Shown: in pieces, positions 1-6,470 of the stretch
Numbering within the stretch: position 1 is the first letter of the stretch
How the letters are laid out: the number at the start of each line of letters is the position of its first letter
Assembly (NCBI GenBank): GCA_002424545.1
Contig: DIKL01000087.1
Coordinates: 1-14,791 of the forward strand
DNA from: Syntrophaceae bacterium UBA5619
Lineage (GTDB): Bacteria > Desulfobacterota > Syntrophia > Syntrophales > UBA5619
Length of the DNA: 14,791 nucleotides
Direction of reading: 5' to 3'
The notes under the pieces: model-generated
Told to the model about the DNA's origin: nothing
Database searches by the model: none
What the model saw: only the letters and a program-made list of their open reading frames with translations
Made by a program: the position numbers and the translations under genes

Positions 1-1
1 A

Positions 2-88
2 CCGCGCAGCGGTTTAGTTCTTCGAATGGGAATCATGTTAGCAATACCAGCACATGAAGGACCGTTGATCGAGTTCCATCCCGTATAA
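2..88 (+). CDS. Possible C-terminal tail of a gene entering from the left (uncertain)
   Basis: One plus-strand frame is open from the window edge to a TAA at 86-88 and would end in ...GPLIEFHPV. It is followed 35 bases later by an intrinsic terminator, which fits the end of a transcription unit. Only 28 codons are visible, and I recognise no family. The stretch could equally be the 3' part of an untranslated RNA, but I could not match it to 5S rRNA, tmRNA, SRP RNA or a tRNA. The call rests only on the open frame and the terminator. Confidence 0.25.
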   Translation, partial: PRSGLVLRMGIMLAIPAHEGPLIEFHPV

Positions 89-123
89 CCATGCCGGAGG
101 GAAATATTGACTGGCTGATGAAT

Positions 124-158
124 ACCCCGTTTCTGAGAGAAGAGCGGGGTTTTTGTTT
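124..158 (+). terminator. Intrinsic (Rho-independent) terminator
   Basis: ACCCCG at 124-129 pairs with CGGGGT at 145-150. TTCT at 131-134 and AGAA at 138-141 extend the stem around a GAG loop. A T-rich tract runs from 150 to 158, broken by one G. It would end transcription arriving from the left edge. Its position also argues against translating the exonuclease frame from the upstream ATG at 91. Confidence 0.75.
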
Positions 159-237
159 CTGGTTAGACAGGTTACGAGGGTTTAATATTGATGCTAACCC
201 GTATAAACATAGTCAGGCGGTTAAAGAGATAATCAAT

Positions 238-1485
238 ATGAGTGCAGATAAAATAGCCGTAATTGACCTTGAAACCACTGGCCTGTCTCCATGGCGCAAT
301 GATCGAATTGTGGAGATTGGCGTGGTCGTAATGTCAGTCAATGGTCAGACTCACACTGAATACGAAACACTCATAAATCCGAATCGAGATCTCGGCCCCT
401 CCAGAATTCACGGAATCTTTGCTGCGGATGTTGTTCGCGCTCCAACTTTTGCTGATGTAGCTGGTGACCTATTAGAGTTTCTTACCGGAGCAGATATAAT
501 AGCTGGCCATAATGTAAGTTTCGACAAGAATTTCCTTGTAAAGGAATATGAACGTCTTGGAGTCAAGATCCCAGAGATTCCACTTCTCTGTACCTGTCAA
601 CTCAGCGGACGGATGAGTCTCAGTGAGTGCTGCAATGAGTTTGGCATAGGGGTCGACGGGACTCCGCATTGTGCACTCGCAGACGCTCGTGTTACGGCTC
701 GTTTAGTTGCAGCACTTTGCTCTGAAGACACAATGCTCTTGGAAAAATATCGGATAAGGGAAGTCTGTTGGCCCGAAGTGACCCCAAGGCATGCACCATG
801 CTTTTCTCGCGAGCAATCTCAATTTGCATCTCGTGAGCCTCCAAGCTTTCTCCAACGATTGGTTCGCAATATTCATCATGATGTTGATTCATCTACACCC
901 AACGTACTGGCCTATCTCACTCTTATTGATCGTGCCCTCGATGATAGGTCGATTGACGCCAGCGAGGAGGACACACTCGTAAACGCAGCTTTGGGATGGG
1001 GACTAACGAAAACTCAGATATTTGAGGCCCATAAGAATTACATGTACAACCTTGCCATTAAAGCCTTAGCTGATGGTGTGGTAAGCGATGTCGAACGTCG
1101 TGACTTGCATATGGTTGCTAGGCTTCTAGGGCAAGACGAGTCAGGTTTGGATAATGCAATGAAGACTGCGTCTCTACAATTGTCCATTGCAAAGGGCTGC
1201 ACCAAGCAGTCTCAGGTACAACACGAATTATCAGGTAAGACAGTTTGTTTCACTGGAGAACTTCAGACGTCACTGAGAGGAAATCTAATCACACGTGAGA
1301 TCGCAGAGGCTTTGGCTCAGCAAGCTGGTCTTGTCGTCAATAACAACGTCACAAAGAAGCTGGATGTCCTCGTGGTTGCAGACCCAAATACCCGATCAGG
1401 AAAAGCCAAAAAAGCAAAGGATTATGGTATCCGGATTTTGTCGGATGTTGTCTTTTGGAGACTGATCGGCGTTACAGTCGACTAA
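238..1485 (+). CDS. DEDDh 3'-5' exonuclease with TerB-like and C-terminal BRCT domains
   Basis: Predicted exonuclease of the DnaQ/DEDDh superfamily, 415 aa from ATG 238. All three exonuclease motifs are visible: DLETTG (D10, E12), AGHNVSFD (D96) and HCALAD (H144, D149), so the catalytic set looks intact. Residues about 235-310 are helical and contain ADGVVSDVERRDLHMVARLLG, which resembles the acidic helix pair of TerB-like domains (moderate confidence). Residues about 329-412 form a BRCT domain, with GKTVCFTGEL at its start and the usual late Trp (W407). The frame is open back to ATG 91, but that stretch crosses the terminator at 124-158, so I start at 238, where only a weak AAAGAG precedes it. 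Exonuclease-BRCT pairings are known and suggest recruitment to DNA ends or nicks. The substrate is unknown. The gene is clearly AT-richer than nfnAB downstream, which suggests horizontal acquisition. Confidence 0.85.
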   Translation: MSADKIAVIDLETTGLSPWRNDRIVEIGVVVMSVNGQTHTEYETLINPNRDLGPSRIHGIFAADVVRAPTFADVAGDLLEFLTGADIIAGHNVSFDKNFLVKEYERLGVKIPEIPLLCTCQLSGRMSLSECCNEFGIGVDGTPHCALADARVTARLVAALCSEDTMLLEKYRIREVCWPEVTPRHAPCFSREQSQFASREPPSFLQRLVRNIHHDVDSSTPNVLAYLTLIDRALDDRSIDASEEDTLVNAALGWGLTKTQIFEAHKNYMYNLAIKALADGVVSDVERRDLHMVARLLGQDESGLDNAMKTASLQLSIAKGCTKQSQVQHELSGKTVCFTGELQTSLRGNLITREIAEALAQQAGLVVNNNVTKKLDVLVVADPNTRSGKAKKAKDYGIRILSDVVFWRLIGVTVD

Positions 1486-1524
1486 TGATACTGAATGCGC
1501 TATTCAGAGATGTAGGGGGGCAGG

Positions 1525-1959
1525 ATGGAATGTCAATTTGGTTATAACTGCAAGAATTATCTTCCTTCTCTTAAAAAATGTCGGGTATTGATCGATGATT
1601 ATAGAAAACGGCCAGACTTAGTGGAGGAGAAGTTGCTAAGTGCAAAGGATCTCTTAATATATTTAAACCTAACAAAGGAAGAGTTAATAGGACAGATAAA
1701 CAGAGGCGAAATCAAATCAACATCTCAAAGTGGAAAAGCAATATTCAGGATATCATCGGCGTGGCAATGGGATGATTGCCCTCTGTCGAATGCTGGAGGG
1801 CAATGTTTCTATTTTGAGCCACATGAAGGAAAGAAGATATCCTTCCTTGTTGAACTTATGGGTTTGGAAGCTGAACACCCAAATTTCAAGAATGTTCCTT
1901 CTGAAGACGATATCAAAGCAGTAGATTTAGCTATTCAGTTTTCGGCAACAGGGGAGTAG
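1525..1959 (+). CDS. Hypothetical 144-aa cysteine-containing protein
   Basis: I do not recognise a family. The ATG at 1525 is preceded by a purine-rich AGGGGGGCAGG, so the start is convincing. The gene begins 39 bases after the exonuclease stop on the same strand, so co-transcription is likely. The protein has no signal peptide or membrane segment. Five cysteines occur as MECQFGYNC near the N-terminus, C19, WDDCPL near residue 85 and GGQCFYF near 93. That spacing would suit a structural zinc or Fe-S site, but this is inference. A middle section (residues about 35-75) reads like a small helix-turn-helix or DNA-binding fold (LSAKDLLIYLNLTKEELIGQ), with low confidence. Base composition is AT-rich, like the exonuclease gene and unlike the genes from 2464 onward. 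Confidence 0.75.
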   Translation: MECQFGYNCKNYLPSLKKCRVLIDDYRKRPDLVEEKLLSAKDLLIYLNLTKEELIGQINRGEIKSTSQSGKAIFRISSAWQWDDCPLSNAGGQCFYFEPHEGKKISFLVELMGLEAEHPNFKNVPSEDDIKAVDLAIQFSATGE

Positions 1960-1963
1960 CGTT

Positions 1964-2164
1964 ATGCTCGATTACGATTGGCAATCTTAAGACTATGCTG
2001 TATGGCCGAGCTGGCTCTTTGTAGGTGAAAGCGAGCGGTTAGCGCTGATCCATTTCGGTAAAATCAAAAGCATCGCCCGGATACACCAGAAAAGCTTTGC
2101 GCTTGAACAGACGTTTTTTCGGGCGTCAATAATGCGGGGGCCTGGTCGCCCTAAAGACCTTTAA
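1964..2164 (+). pseudogene. Possible small gene broken by an in-frame TAA (doubtful)
   Basis: An ATG at 1964 lies 5 bases after the preceding stop, with GGGGAG as a well-placed ribosome binding site. The frame reads MLDYDWQS and then meets TAA at 1988-1990. The same frame then stays open for 57 codons (DYAVWPSWLFVGESERLALI...) to TAA 2162-2164. Either this is a short gene inactivated by one nonsense change, or the open stretch is chance. I recognise no homologous family in the conceptual translation. TAA is not known to be recoded as selenocysteine (TGA) or pyrrolysine (TAG), so readthrough is unlikely. The rest of 1960-2260 contains only the hairpin listed separately. Confidence 0.25.
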
Positions 2165-2207
2165 AGTGTTTATGCCAAGATCCGATTTTCAAATGGCATA
2201 AAGGTCT
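2155..2207. repeat. Bulged inverted repeat (6 bp + 8 bp arms)
   Basis: AGACCT (2155-2160) pairs with AGGTCT (2202-2207), and TTATGCCA (2170-2177) pairs with TGGCATAA (2194-2201). The left side carries a 9-base bulge, while the right arms are adjacent, so the two helices stack. The loop is 16 bases. No T-tract follows, so it is not a standard terminator. It lies at the right edge of the AT-rich zone. It could be a protein-binding or recombination-type fold, or the 3' structure of the upstream transcript. It lacks the GTTRRRY/RYYYAAC core boxes of integron attC sites. Confidence 0.45.
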
Positions 2208-2262
2208 CGCCGGGACATGGATGAGCGGTCCGGACAACATTTCCTAGATTTTTTATCCGAAC

Positions 2263-2291
2263 TTGACAAATGAAAAAAAGAATACTATGGT
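2263..2291 (+). promoter_or_regulatory. Sigma-70-type promoter upstream of nfnAB
   Basis: A perfect -35 hexamer TTGACA (2263-2268) is followed by a 17-base A-rich spacer and a -10 of TATGGT (2286-2291, four of six consensus bases). Transcription should start near 2298. It would run first into the short terminated leader (hairpin ending at 2370) and then into nfnA-nfnB. Confidence 0.65.
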
Positions 2292-2330
2292 CCGTGCCGC
2301 TTGAGACGGTCCTGCTTCTCGAGGAAGATC

Positions 2331-2336
2331 ATGTGA
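2331..2336 (+). promoter_or_regulatory. Start-stop element (ATG-TGA) with its own ribosome binding site
   Basis: GAGGA at 2321-2325 lies five bases before ATG 2331-2333, which is followed at once by TGA. A ribosome loaded here would sit next to the 5' arm of the leader terminator that begins near 2341. Minimal start-stop frames can stall ribosomes, so it may influence folding of the leader. It may also be fortuitous, since nothing else supports its use. Confidence 0.3.
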
Positions 2337-2340
2337 AGTG

Positions 2341-2370
2341 AAGGGGGGAGCCTGGGGGCTCCTTTTTTTT
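2341..2370 (+). terminator. Intrinsic terminator inside the nfnAB leader (possible attenuator or sRNA end)
   Basis: GGAGCC (2347-2352) pairs perfectly with GGCTCC (2357-2362) around a TGGG loop and is followed by eight Ts (2363-2370). The G-rich and A-rich bases before the stem can extend pairing into the T-tract. With initiation near 2298 it would release a transcript of about 73 nt. Upstream GCTTCTC (2314-2320) can pair with GGGGAGC (2345-2351), using two G-U pairs. That pairing would exclude the terminator, so an attenuation switch controlling nfnAB is possible. The alternative is a small RNA gene with the nfn operon transcribed by readthrough. Confidence 0.75.
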
Positions 2371-2412
2371 GGTTCGGAGCCGGATCTCTGATGCATCCAA
2401 CCGAGTTCATCG

Positions 2413-2427
2413 CCTCCCGACGGGAGG
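2413..2427 (+). promoter_or_regulatory. Small hairpin in the nfnA 5' leader
   Basis: CCTCCC (2413-2418) and GGGAGG (2422-2427) form a six-base-pair hairpin with a GAC loop, ending directly against ATG 2428. Any ribosome binding site for that ATG would be buried and without spacing. This supports the downstream GTG at 2464, which has free AGGAG at 2450-2454, as the real nfnA start. Confidence 0.5.
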
Positions 2428-2463
2428 ATGGTAAGCGCAATTCATGATGAGGAGAAGAAATCA

Positions 2464-3300
2464 GTGAACCCAATTATTGAAAAACAGGATTTATCGGAAA
2501 ATGTCGTCCGGATGGTCCTGGCGGCCCCGGACATCGCCCGGAAGCGGCGCGCCGGCCAGTTTGTCATCCTGAAGATGGACGAGAAGGGGGAGCGGATTCC
2601 GCTGACCATCGTCGATTCGGATGAAAAGGTCGGGACGATCACGATCATTTTCCAGGTGGTGGGAAAGAGCACGGCGGCCCTGGCCTGCCTGAAGGCCGGG
2701 GATGCGCTCATGGATCTCCAGGGACCCCTCGGCAACCCGACGGAGATCGAAAACTTTGGCCATGTCGTCTGCATCGGCGGCGGCGTGGGGGTGGGGGTTG
2801 TCTACCCGCTTGCGGCGGCGCTCAAGAAGGCGGGAAACAACGTCACCTCGATCATCGGCTCGCGGACGAAATCGCTGCTCATCCTCGAAGAGGAGATGAA
2901 GAAGGTGAGCGACCGCCTGATCGTGGCGACGGACGACGGGAGCTACGGTTTCCACGGTTTCGTCAGCGCGGTTCTTCAGAACCTGATCGACGCCAAGGAG
3001 AAGATCGACCGGGTTTATGCCATCGGGCCGGTGCCGATGATGCGCGTTTTATGCAATGTAACGAAACCGCACGGAATCCCGACGGTCGTTTCGCTCAATT
3101 CGATCATGGTGGACGCCACCGGGATGTGCGGCGCCTGCCGCGTTTCGGTGGGGGGGAAGACCAAGTTCACCTGTGTGGACGGTCCGGAATTCGACGGCCA
3201 TCAGGTGGATTTTGAACTGCTGGCGAATCGTCTGCGGATGTATGCGAGCCAGGAAAAACAATCAATGGAAGCTTACAGGTGCCAATGCCATGGAAAATAG
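2464..3300 (+). CDS. nfnA: NfnA-type FAD/[2Fe-2S] subunit of bifurcating NADH-ferredoxin:NADP oxidoreductase
   Basis: Small subunit of the Nfn/sulfide dehydrogenase (SudB-like) complex, 278 aa. In characterised NfnAB, NADPH oxidation is coupled to reduction of ferredoxin and NAD+, or the reverse, which balances redox pools in anaerobes. Visible parts are an FAD-binding beta-barrel with RIPLTI (44-49), a nucleotide-binding CIGGGVGVGV (103-112), and a C-terminal [2Fe-2S] site with D217, C222, C225 and C237 in VDATGMCGACR...C. This matches the known one-Asp, three-Cys ligation of NfnA. I chose GTG 2464 because AGGAG lies nine bases upstream and the N-terminus then matches the family. ATG 2428 is in frame but blocked by a hairpin. 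The stop overlaps nfnB by 11 bases, so the two are co-translated. A dihydroorotate dehydrogenase electron-transfer subunit is the main alternative, made unlikely by the nfnB partner. Confidence 0.9.
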   Translation: MNPIIEKQDLSENVVRMVLAAPDIARKRRAGQFVILKMDEKGERIPLTIVDSDEKVGTITIIFQVVGKSTAALACLKAGDALMDLQGPLGNPTEIENFGHVVCIGGGVGVGVVYPLAAALKKAGNNVTSIIGSRTKSLLILEEEMKKVSDRLIVATDDGSYGFHGFVSAVLQNLIDAKEKIDRVYAIGPVPMMRVLCNVTKPHGIPTVVSLNSIMVDATGMCGACRVSVGGKTKFTCVDGPEFDGHQVDFELLANRLRMYASQEKQSMEAYRCQCHGK

Positions 3301-4705
3301 CGAACTGAAACCGAAGAAGGAAAAGGTCCCCCGTCACAAGATGCCCGAACAGGATCCGCGGGTCCGGATCCACAATTTCAACGAAGTCCCCACGGGGTAT
3401 ACCGAGGAGCTGGCGATCGCCGAGGCGAAACGCTGCATCCAATGCAAGAAGCCCGGCTGCATCGCCGGCTGTCCGGTGGATGTGGACATCCCGGGATTTG
3501 TCGCGTTGATCGCCGAGGGGAAGTTCATCGAGGCGGCACTCAAACTCAAGGAGACGAACGCGCTGCCCGCCGTCTGCGGCCGCGTCTGCCCGCAGGAGGA
3601 CCAGTGCGAGAAGCTCTGCATCCTCGGGAAGAAGGGAGAGCCCGTGGCGGTCGGCCGGCTGGAGCGGTTCGCCGCCGATACCGAACGTCAATCGGGCAAA
3701 ATCGCCATTCCCCCGAAACCGCAACCCAACGGGAAGCGGGTCGCGGTGGTCGGCGCCGGTCCTTCGGGACTGACCATTGCGGGCGATCTGGTCAAGCTCG
3801 GCTATGACGTGACGATCTTCGAGGCGCTTCACAAGGCGGGCGGTGTTCTCGTCTACGGAATTCCGGAGTTCCGACTGCCGAAGGCCATCGTGGAAGCGGA
3901 GGTTGATTATCTGACGAAGTTGGGGGCGAAGATCGAGACGAACGCCGTCATCGGCCGTCTCAAGACGGTGGACGACCTCTTCGCGGAGGGATTCCACGCG
4001 GTTTACCTCGGGGTCGGCGCCGGCGCTCCGGTCTTTATGAACATTCCCGGCGAGAACCTGAGCGGCATCTATTCGGCCAACGAGTACCTGACCCGCTCGA
4101 ACCTGATGAAGGCCTACCGTTTTCCGGAATATGACACTCCGATCGTTCTGGGAAGGAATGTGGCCGTCATCGGCGGCGGGAATGTCGCGATGGATTCGGT
4201 CCGCACCGCGCTGCGGCTCGGGGCCGACAATGCGTTCATCATCTACCGGCGGACGGAGGTCGAGATGCCCGCCCGGATCGAGGAGGTGCACCACGCGAAG
4301 GAAGAGGGGGTGCAGTTCAAGCTTCTCACCAATCCGGTGGAGTACATCGGCAACAAGGAAGGCTGGGTGACCGGTATGCGCTGCCAGCAGATGGAACTGG
4401 GCGAGCCGGACGATTCGGGGAGGCGGAGACCGGTCCCCGTGAAGGGATCGGAGTTCGTGATCCCGGTCGATACGGTGGTGGTTGCCGTCGGGACAATGGC
4501 CAATCCGATCGTTCCCGCGACGACGCCGGGGCTGGAGACGAACCGTTGGGGGTACATCGTTACGAAGGACGATTCCGGCCGGACCAGCCGCGAGGGGGTC
4601 TACGCGGGGGGCGATATCGTGACGGGCTCGGCCACGGTCATCCTGGCGATGGGCGCCGGGCGGCAGGCGGCGCGGGCGATTCACGCCTACCTGTCCGGCC
4701 AATAA
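3290..4705 (+). CDS. nfnB: NfnB-type FAD/[4Fe-4S] subunit (glutamate synthase small-chain family)
   Basis: Large subunit of the same complex, 471 aa, close to the usual length of about 465-470. In characterised complexes this subunit holds the bifurcating FAD, two [4Fe-4S] clusters and the NADP(H) site, and it meets ferredoxin. Two cysteine blocks are visible: C49, C52, C57, C61 (RCIQCKKPGCIAGCP) and C96, C100, C106, C110 (VCGRVCPQEDQCEKLC). One cluster of this family uses a Glu ligand, and E103 is a candidate. Rossmann motifs are VVGAGPSG (153-160) for FAD and VIGGGNVAMD (293-302) for NADP(H), with the C-terminal FAD motif YAGGDI (438-443). The frame is open upstream to 3173, but ATG 3290 gives the family N-terminus and overlaps the nfnA stop. 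NfnB sequences can be mislabelled as glutamate synthase beta chain; no gltB is present here. A strong terminator follows. Confidence 0.9.
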   Translation: MENSELKPKKEKVPRHKMPEQDPRVRIHNFNEVPTGYTEELAIAEAKRCIQCKKPGCIAGCPVDVDIPGFVALIAEGKFIEAALKLKETNALPAVCGRVCPQEDQCEKLCILGKKGEPVAVGRLERFAADTERQSGKIAIPPKPQPNGKRVAVVGAGPSGLTIAGDLVKLGYDVTIFEALHKAGGVLVYGIPEFRLPKAIVEAEVDYLTKLGAKIETNAVIGRLKTVDDLFAEGFHAVYLGVGAGAPVFMNIPGENLSGIYSANEYLTRSNLMKAYRFPEYDTPIVLGRNVAVIGGGNVAMDSVRTALRLGADNAFIIYRRTEVEMPARIEEVHHAKEEGVQFKLLTNPVEYIGNKEGWVTGMRCQQMELGEPDDSGRRRPVPVKGSEFVIPVDTVVVAVGTMANPIVPATTPGLETNRWGYIVTKDDSGRTSREGVYAGGDIVTGSATVILAMGAGRQAARAIHAYLSGQ

Positions 4706-4746
4706 CCGGAAACGGCCAAGTGGATTCCGGGTTGTTGAGACATTCA

Positions 4747-4788
4747 CATCGGGCGGGATGCGAGCTTCGTTTCCCGCCCGATGTTTTT
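4747..4788 (+). terminator. Strong intrinsic terminator ending nfnAB
   Basis: CATCGGGCGGGA (4747-4758) pairs perfectly over 12 bases with TCCCGCCCGATG (4772-4783), around a 13-base loop, followed by five Ts (4784-4788). It separates the nfn operon from the methyltransferase gene, which must therefore have another promoter or depend on readthrough. Confidence 0.88.
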
Positions 4789-4802
4789 CGGGGGAGAGGC
4801 TC

Positions 4803-5984
4803 ATGGACCATCCACGGATCGTGCTCAGGAAGGGGCGGGATGCGGCGCTCCGCCACGGACACCCCTGGGTCTTCTCCGGGGCGTTGGCGAGGGTGGAGGG
4901 AGAGCCGCTTCCCGGCGACGTTGTGCTCGCGGCCGATGCCGGCGGAAAACCCTTGGGCCTCGGTTTCTACAACAGGGGCGACATCGCTTTTCGCCTGCTG
5001 ACCGACGATCCCGCCGCGACCATCGACGCCGGTTTCTGGCGGAGGCGGATTGCGAGCGCGATCGCCCTTCGGCAAAAGGTTGTACCGGCGGAAACGGACG
5101 CCTATCGGTTGATCAACGCCGAGGGGGATGGAATGCCCGGCCTGGTCTGCGATCGCTACGGCGGGTATCTCGCTTGTTCCATCGGAACGGCGGGGATGGA
5201 AAGATGGCGGGAGACCGTGATCGGCCTCCTCGTTGAGCTCCTCATGCCGGCCGGGATTTACGAACGGAGCGGGGGTCGTTCCCGTCTATTGGAAGGACTC
5301 TCCGAACGGATCGGTCCGGCGGCGGGGGAAGTTCCGCCGCTTACGGTCATCACGGAAAACGGCCTTGGCTTTGAGGTCGATCTTCTGACCGGACAGAAGA
5401 CGGGTTTTTTCCTGGATCAGCGCGGGAACCGGGAAATCGTCGGGTCCCTGAGCCGGGAGGCGACCGTTTTGAACTGCTTTTCCTACACCGGAGCCTTCTC
5501 CGTCTATGCCGCCCGCGGCGGGGCCGGACGGGTCGTCTCCGTCGAGTTTTCGGCGGCGGCGAACGAAATCGCCTGCCGGAACCTCTCCCGAAACGGCTTT
5601 TCGCCCGAAAACCACCCCGTGGTGACGGCCAACTGTTTTGAATATTTGCGCGAGACGGAAGAGACCTTCGATTTGATTGTTCTCGACCCCCCTGCCTTCG
5701 CCAAATCCCGCAGGGACGTGGAACGGTCGGCGCGGGGATACAGGGAGATCAATCTTCAGGCGGCGCGGCGCCTGCGTGAGGGGGGAATGCTGGCGACCTT
5801 TTCCTGTTCGAATCCGATCGACGAGGGGCTGTTCGCCAAAATCGTTCTCGGCGCCGTCCGCGACGCGGGCAAGACGGCGCAACTCCTCCGTCCGCTCGGG
5901 GCCGGTCCGGACCATCCCGTGAACCTCGCTCATCCCGAAGGACGCTACCTGAAAGGCCTTCTCCTCCGCCTCGGCGCGGATTAA
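4803..5984 (+). CDS. rlmI: RlmI-like 23S rRNA (cytosine-C5) methyltransferase
   Basis: SAM-dependent RNA methyltransferase of the RlmI family, 393 aa, matching the E. coli enzyme's length of about 396. RlmI makes m5C1962 in 23S rRNA. The N-terminal part (about 1-80) is a PUA-like RNA-binding domain with the HPWVF signature (20-24). The family linker motif GQKTGFFLDQRGNR lies at 197-210. The Rossmann domain carries motif I NCFSYTGAF (224-232), the acidic end of strand 2 VVSVEFS (244-250), motif IV LDPPAF (294-299) and motif VI FSCSN (333-337) with the likely catalytic Cys335. ATG 4803 was chosen because GGGGAGAGG lies just upstream. The in-frame ATG 4758 falls inside the terminator hairpin. 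The target base is inferred from family membership only; related members methylate other rRNA positions. Confidence 0.85.
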   Translation: MDHPRIVLRKGRDAALRHGHPWVFSGALARVEGEPLPGDVVLAADAGGKPLGLGFYNRGDIAFRLLTDDPAATIDAGFWRRRIASAIALRQKVVPAETDAYRLINAEGDGMPGLVCDRYGGYLACSIGTAGMERWRETVIGLLVELLMPAGIYERSGGRSRLLEGLSERIGPAAGEVPPLTVITENGLGFEVDLLTGQKTGFFLDQRGNREIVGSLSREATVLNCFSYTGAFSVYAARGGAGRVVSVEFSAAANEIACRNLSRNGFSPENHPVVTANCFEYLRETEETFDLIVLDPPAFAKSRRDVERSARGYREINLQAARRLREGGMLATFSCSNPIDEGLFAKIVLGAVRDAGKTAQLLRPLGAGPDHPVNLAHPEGRYLKGLLLRLGAD

Positions 5985-6043
5985 CATCCTGTCGTTTCGA
6001 TGATCCGTTTCTCACCGATGACGGTCCCCGCGAAACCGGGTGT

Positions 6044-6448
6044 TCAGGGCCTTTTCAAGACGCCCGCAATCCGGTCGTGCAGGAGCTGCGAGGCAAGACT
6101 GTTTCCCGACATTCCGACCATGATCGAAATGGCGGTGATCCCCTTTTCCACATAATCCACCGAGATCCGGACCTTTTCATCCTGGACCATCGCGGTGAAG
6201 GTTCCCTGGGCGATCTTTCGAACCGGCTCGACATCGGTCGCCTTCATTTCGGTCAGGGTCCGGTCGCAGGCCGTCCAGGCCTGATCGAAGGGGACGGTGT
6301 AGGTGGTCCGCAGGTAACCGTCCATATAGACGAATTCCCCTGAACGGATGCCGAGCGTTTTTGCGCCGACGGTGAGGGAGGTGTCGCAACCCGCGATCGA
6401 CAGGAGCGCCGCAATCAGGCAGATTCCACGCCAAAACATTTTTTTCAT
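6044..6448 (-). CDS. DUF3568-like lipoprotein
   Basis: A 134-aa secreted lipoprotein. The N-terminus has a basic start (MKKMFWR), a hydrophobic stretch and the lipobox IAGC, with C21 as the predicted lipidated residue. The residue after it is Asp, which in enteric bacteria favours retention in the inner membrane; whether that rule holds here is unknown. The mature part (SGEFVYMDGYLRTTYTVPFDQAWTACDRTL...) has the pattern of the DUF3568 family, small alpha/beta proteins of unknown role. A strong AAGGAGG (6453-6459) precedes ATG 6448. The gene starts 22 bases after the rhomboid stop and is the last gene of the TraB-rhomboid operon. No clear terminator is seen between it and the convergent methyltransferase gene. 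Confidence 0.8.
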   Translation of the reverse strand: MKKMFWRGICLIAALLSIAGCDTSLTVGAKTLGIRSGEFVYMDGYLRTTYTVPFDQAWTACDRTLTEMKATDVEPVRKIAQGTFTAMVQDEKVRISVDYVEKGITAISIMVGMSGNSLASQLLHDRIAGVLKRP

Positions 6449-6470
6449 ATTTCCTCCTTTTGCATGATTT

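Noticed and set aside
91..237. N-terminal extension of the exonuclease from ATG 91
   Set aside because: The segment contains an intrinsic terminator at 124-158, and the added 49 residues precede the normal DEDDh N-terminus. ATG 238 fits the family.
1988..1990. Recoding of the in-frame TAA as selenocysteine or pyrrolysine
   Set aside because: Those amino acids are encoded by TGA and TAG respectively, not TAA, and no SECIS-like element was evident.
2155..2207. Integron attC site
   Set aside because: The hairpin has a one-sided bulge as attC sites can have, but the GTTRRRY and RYYYAAC core boxes are absent and no integrase or cassette array is visible.
3167..4804. 545-codon open frame on the minus strand opposite nfnB
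   Set aside because: It is antisense to a gene with complete Fe-S and Rossmann motifs. Its translation is rich in Arg, His, Asp and Pro with no recognisable domain, as expected for a shadow frame in GC-rich DNA.
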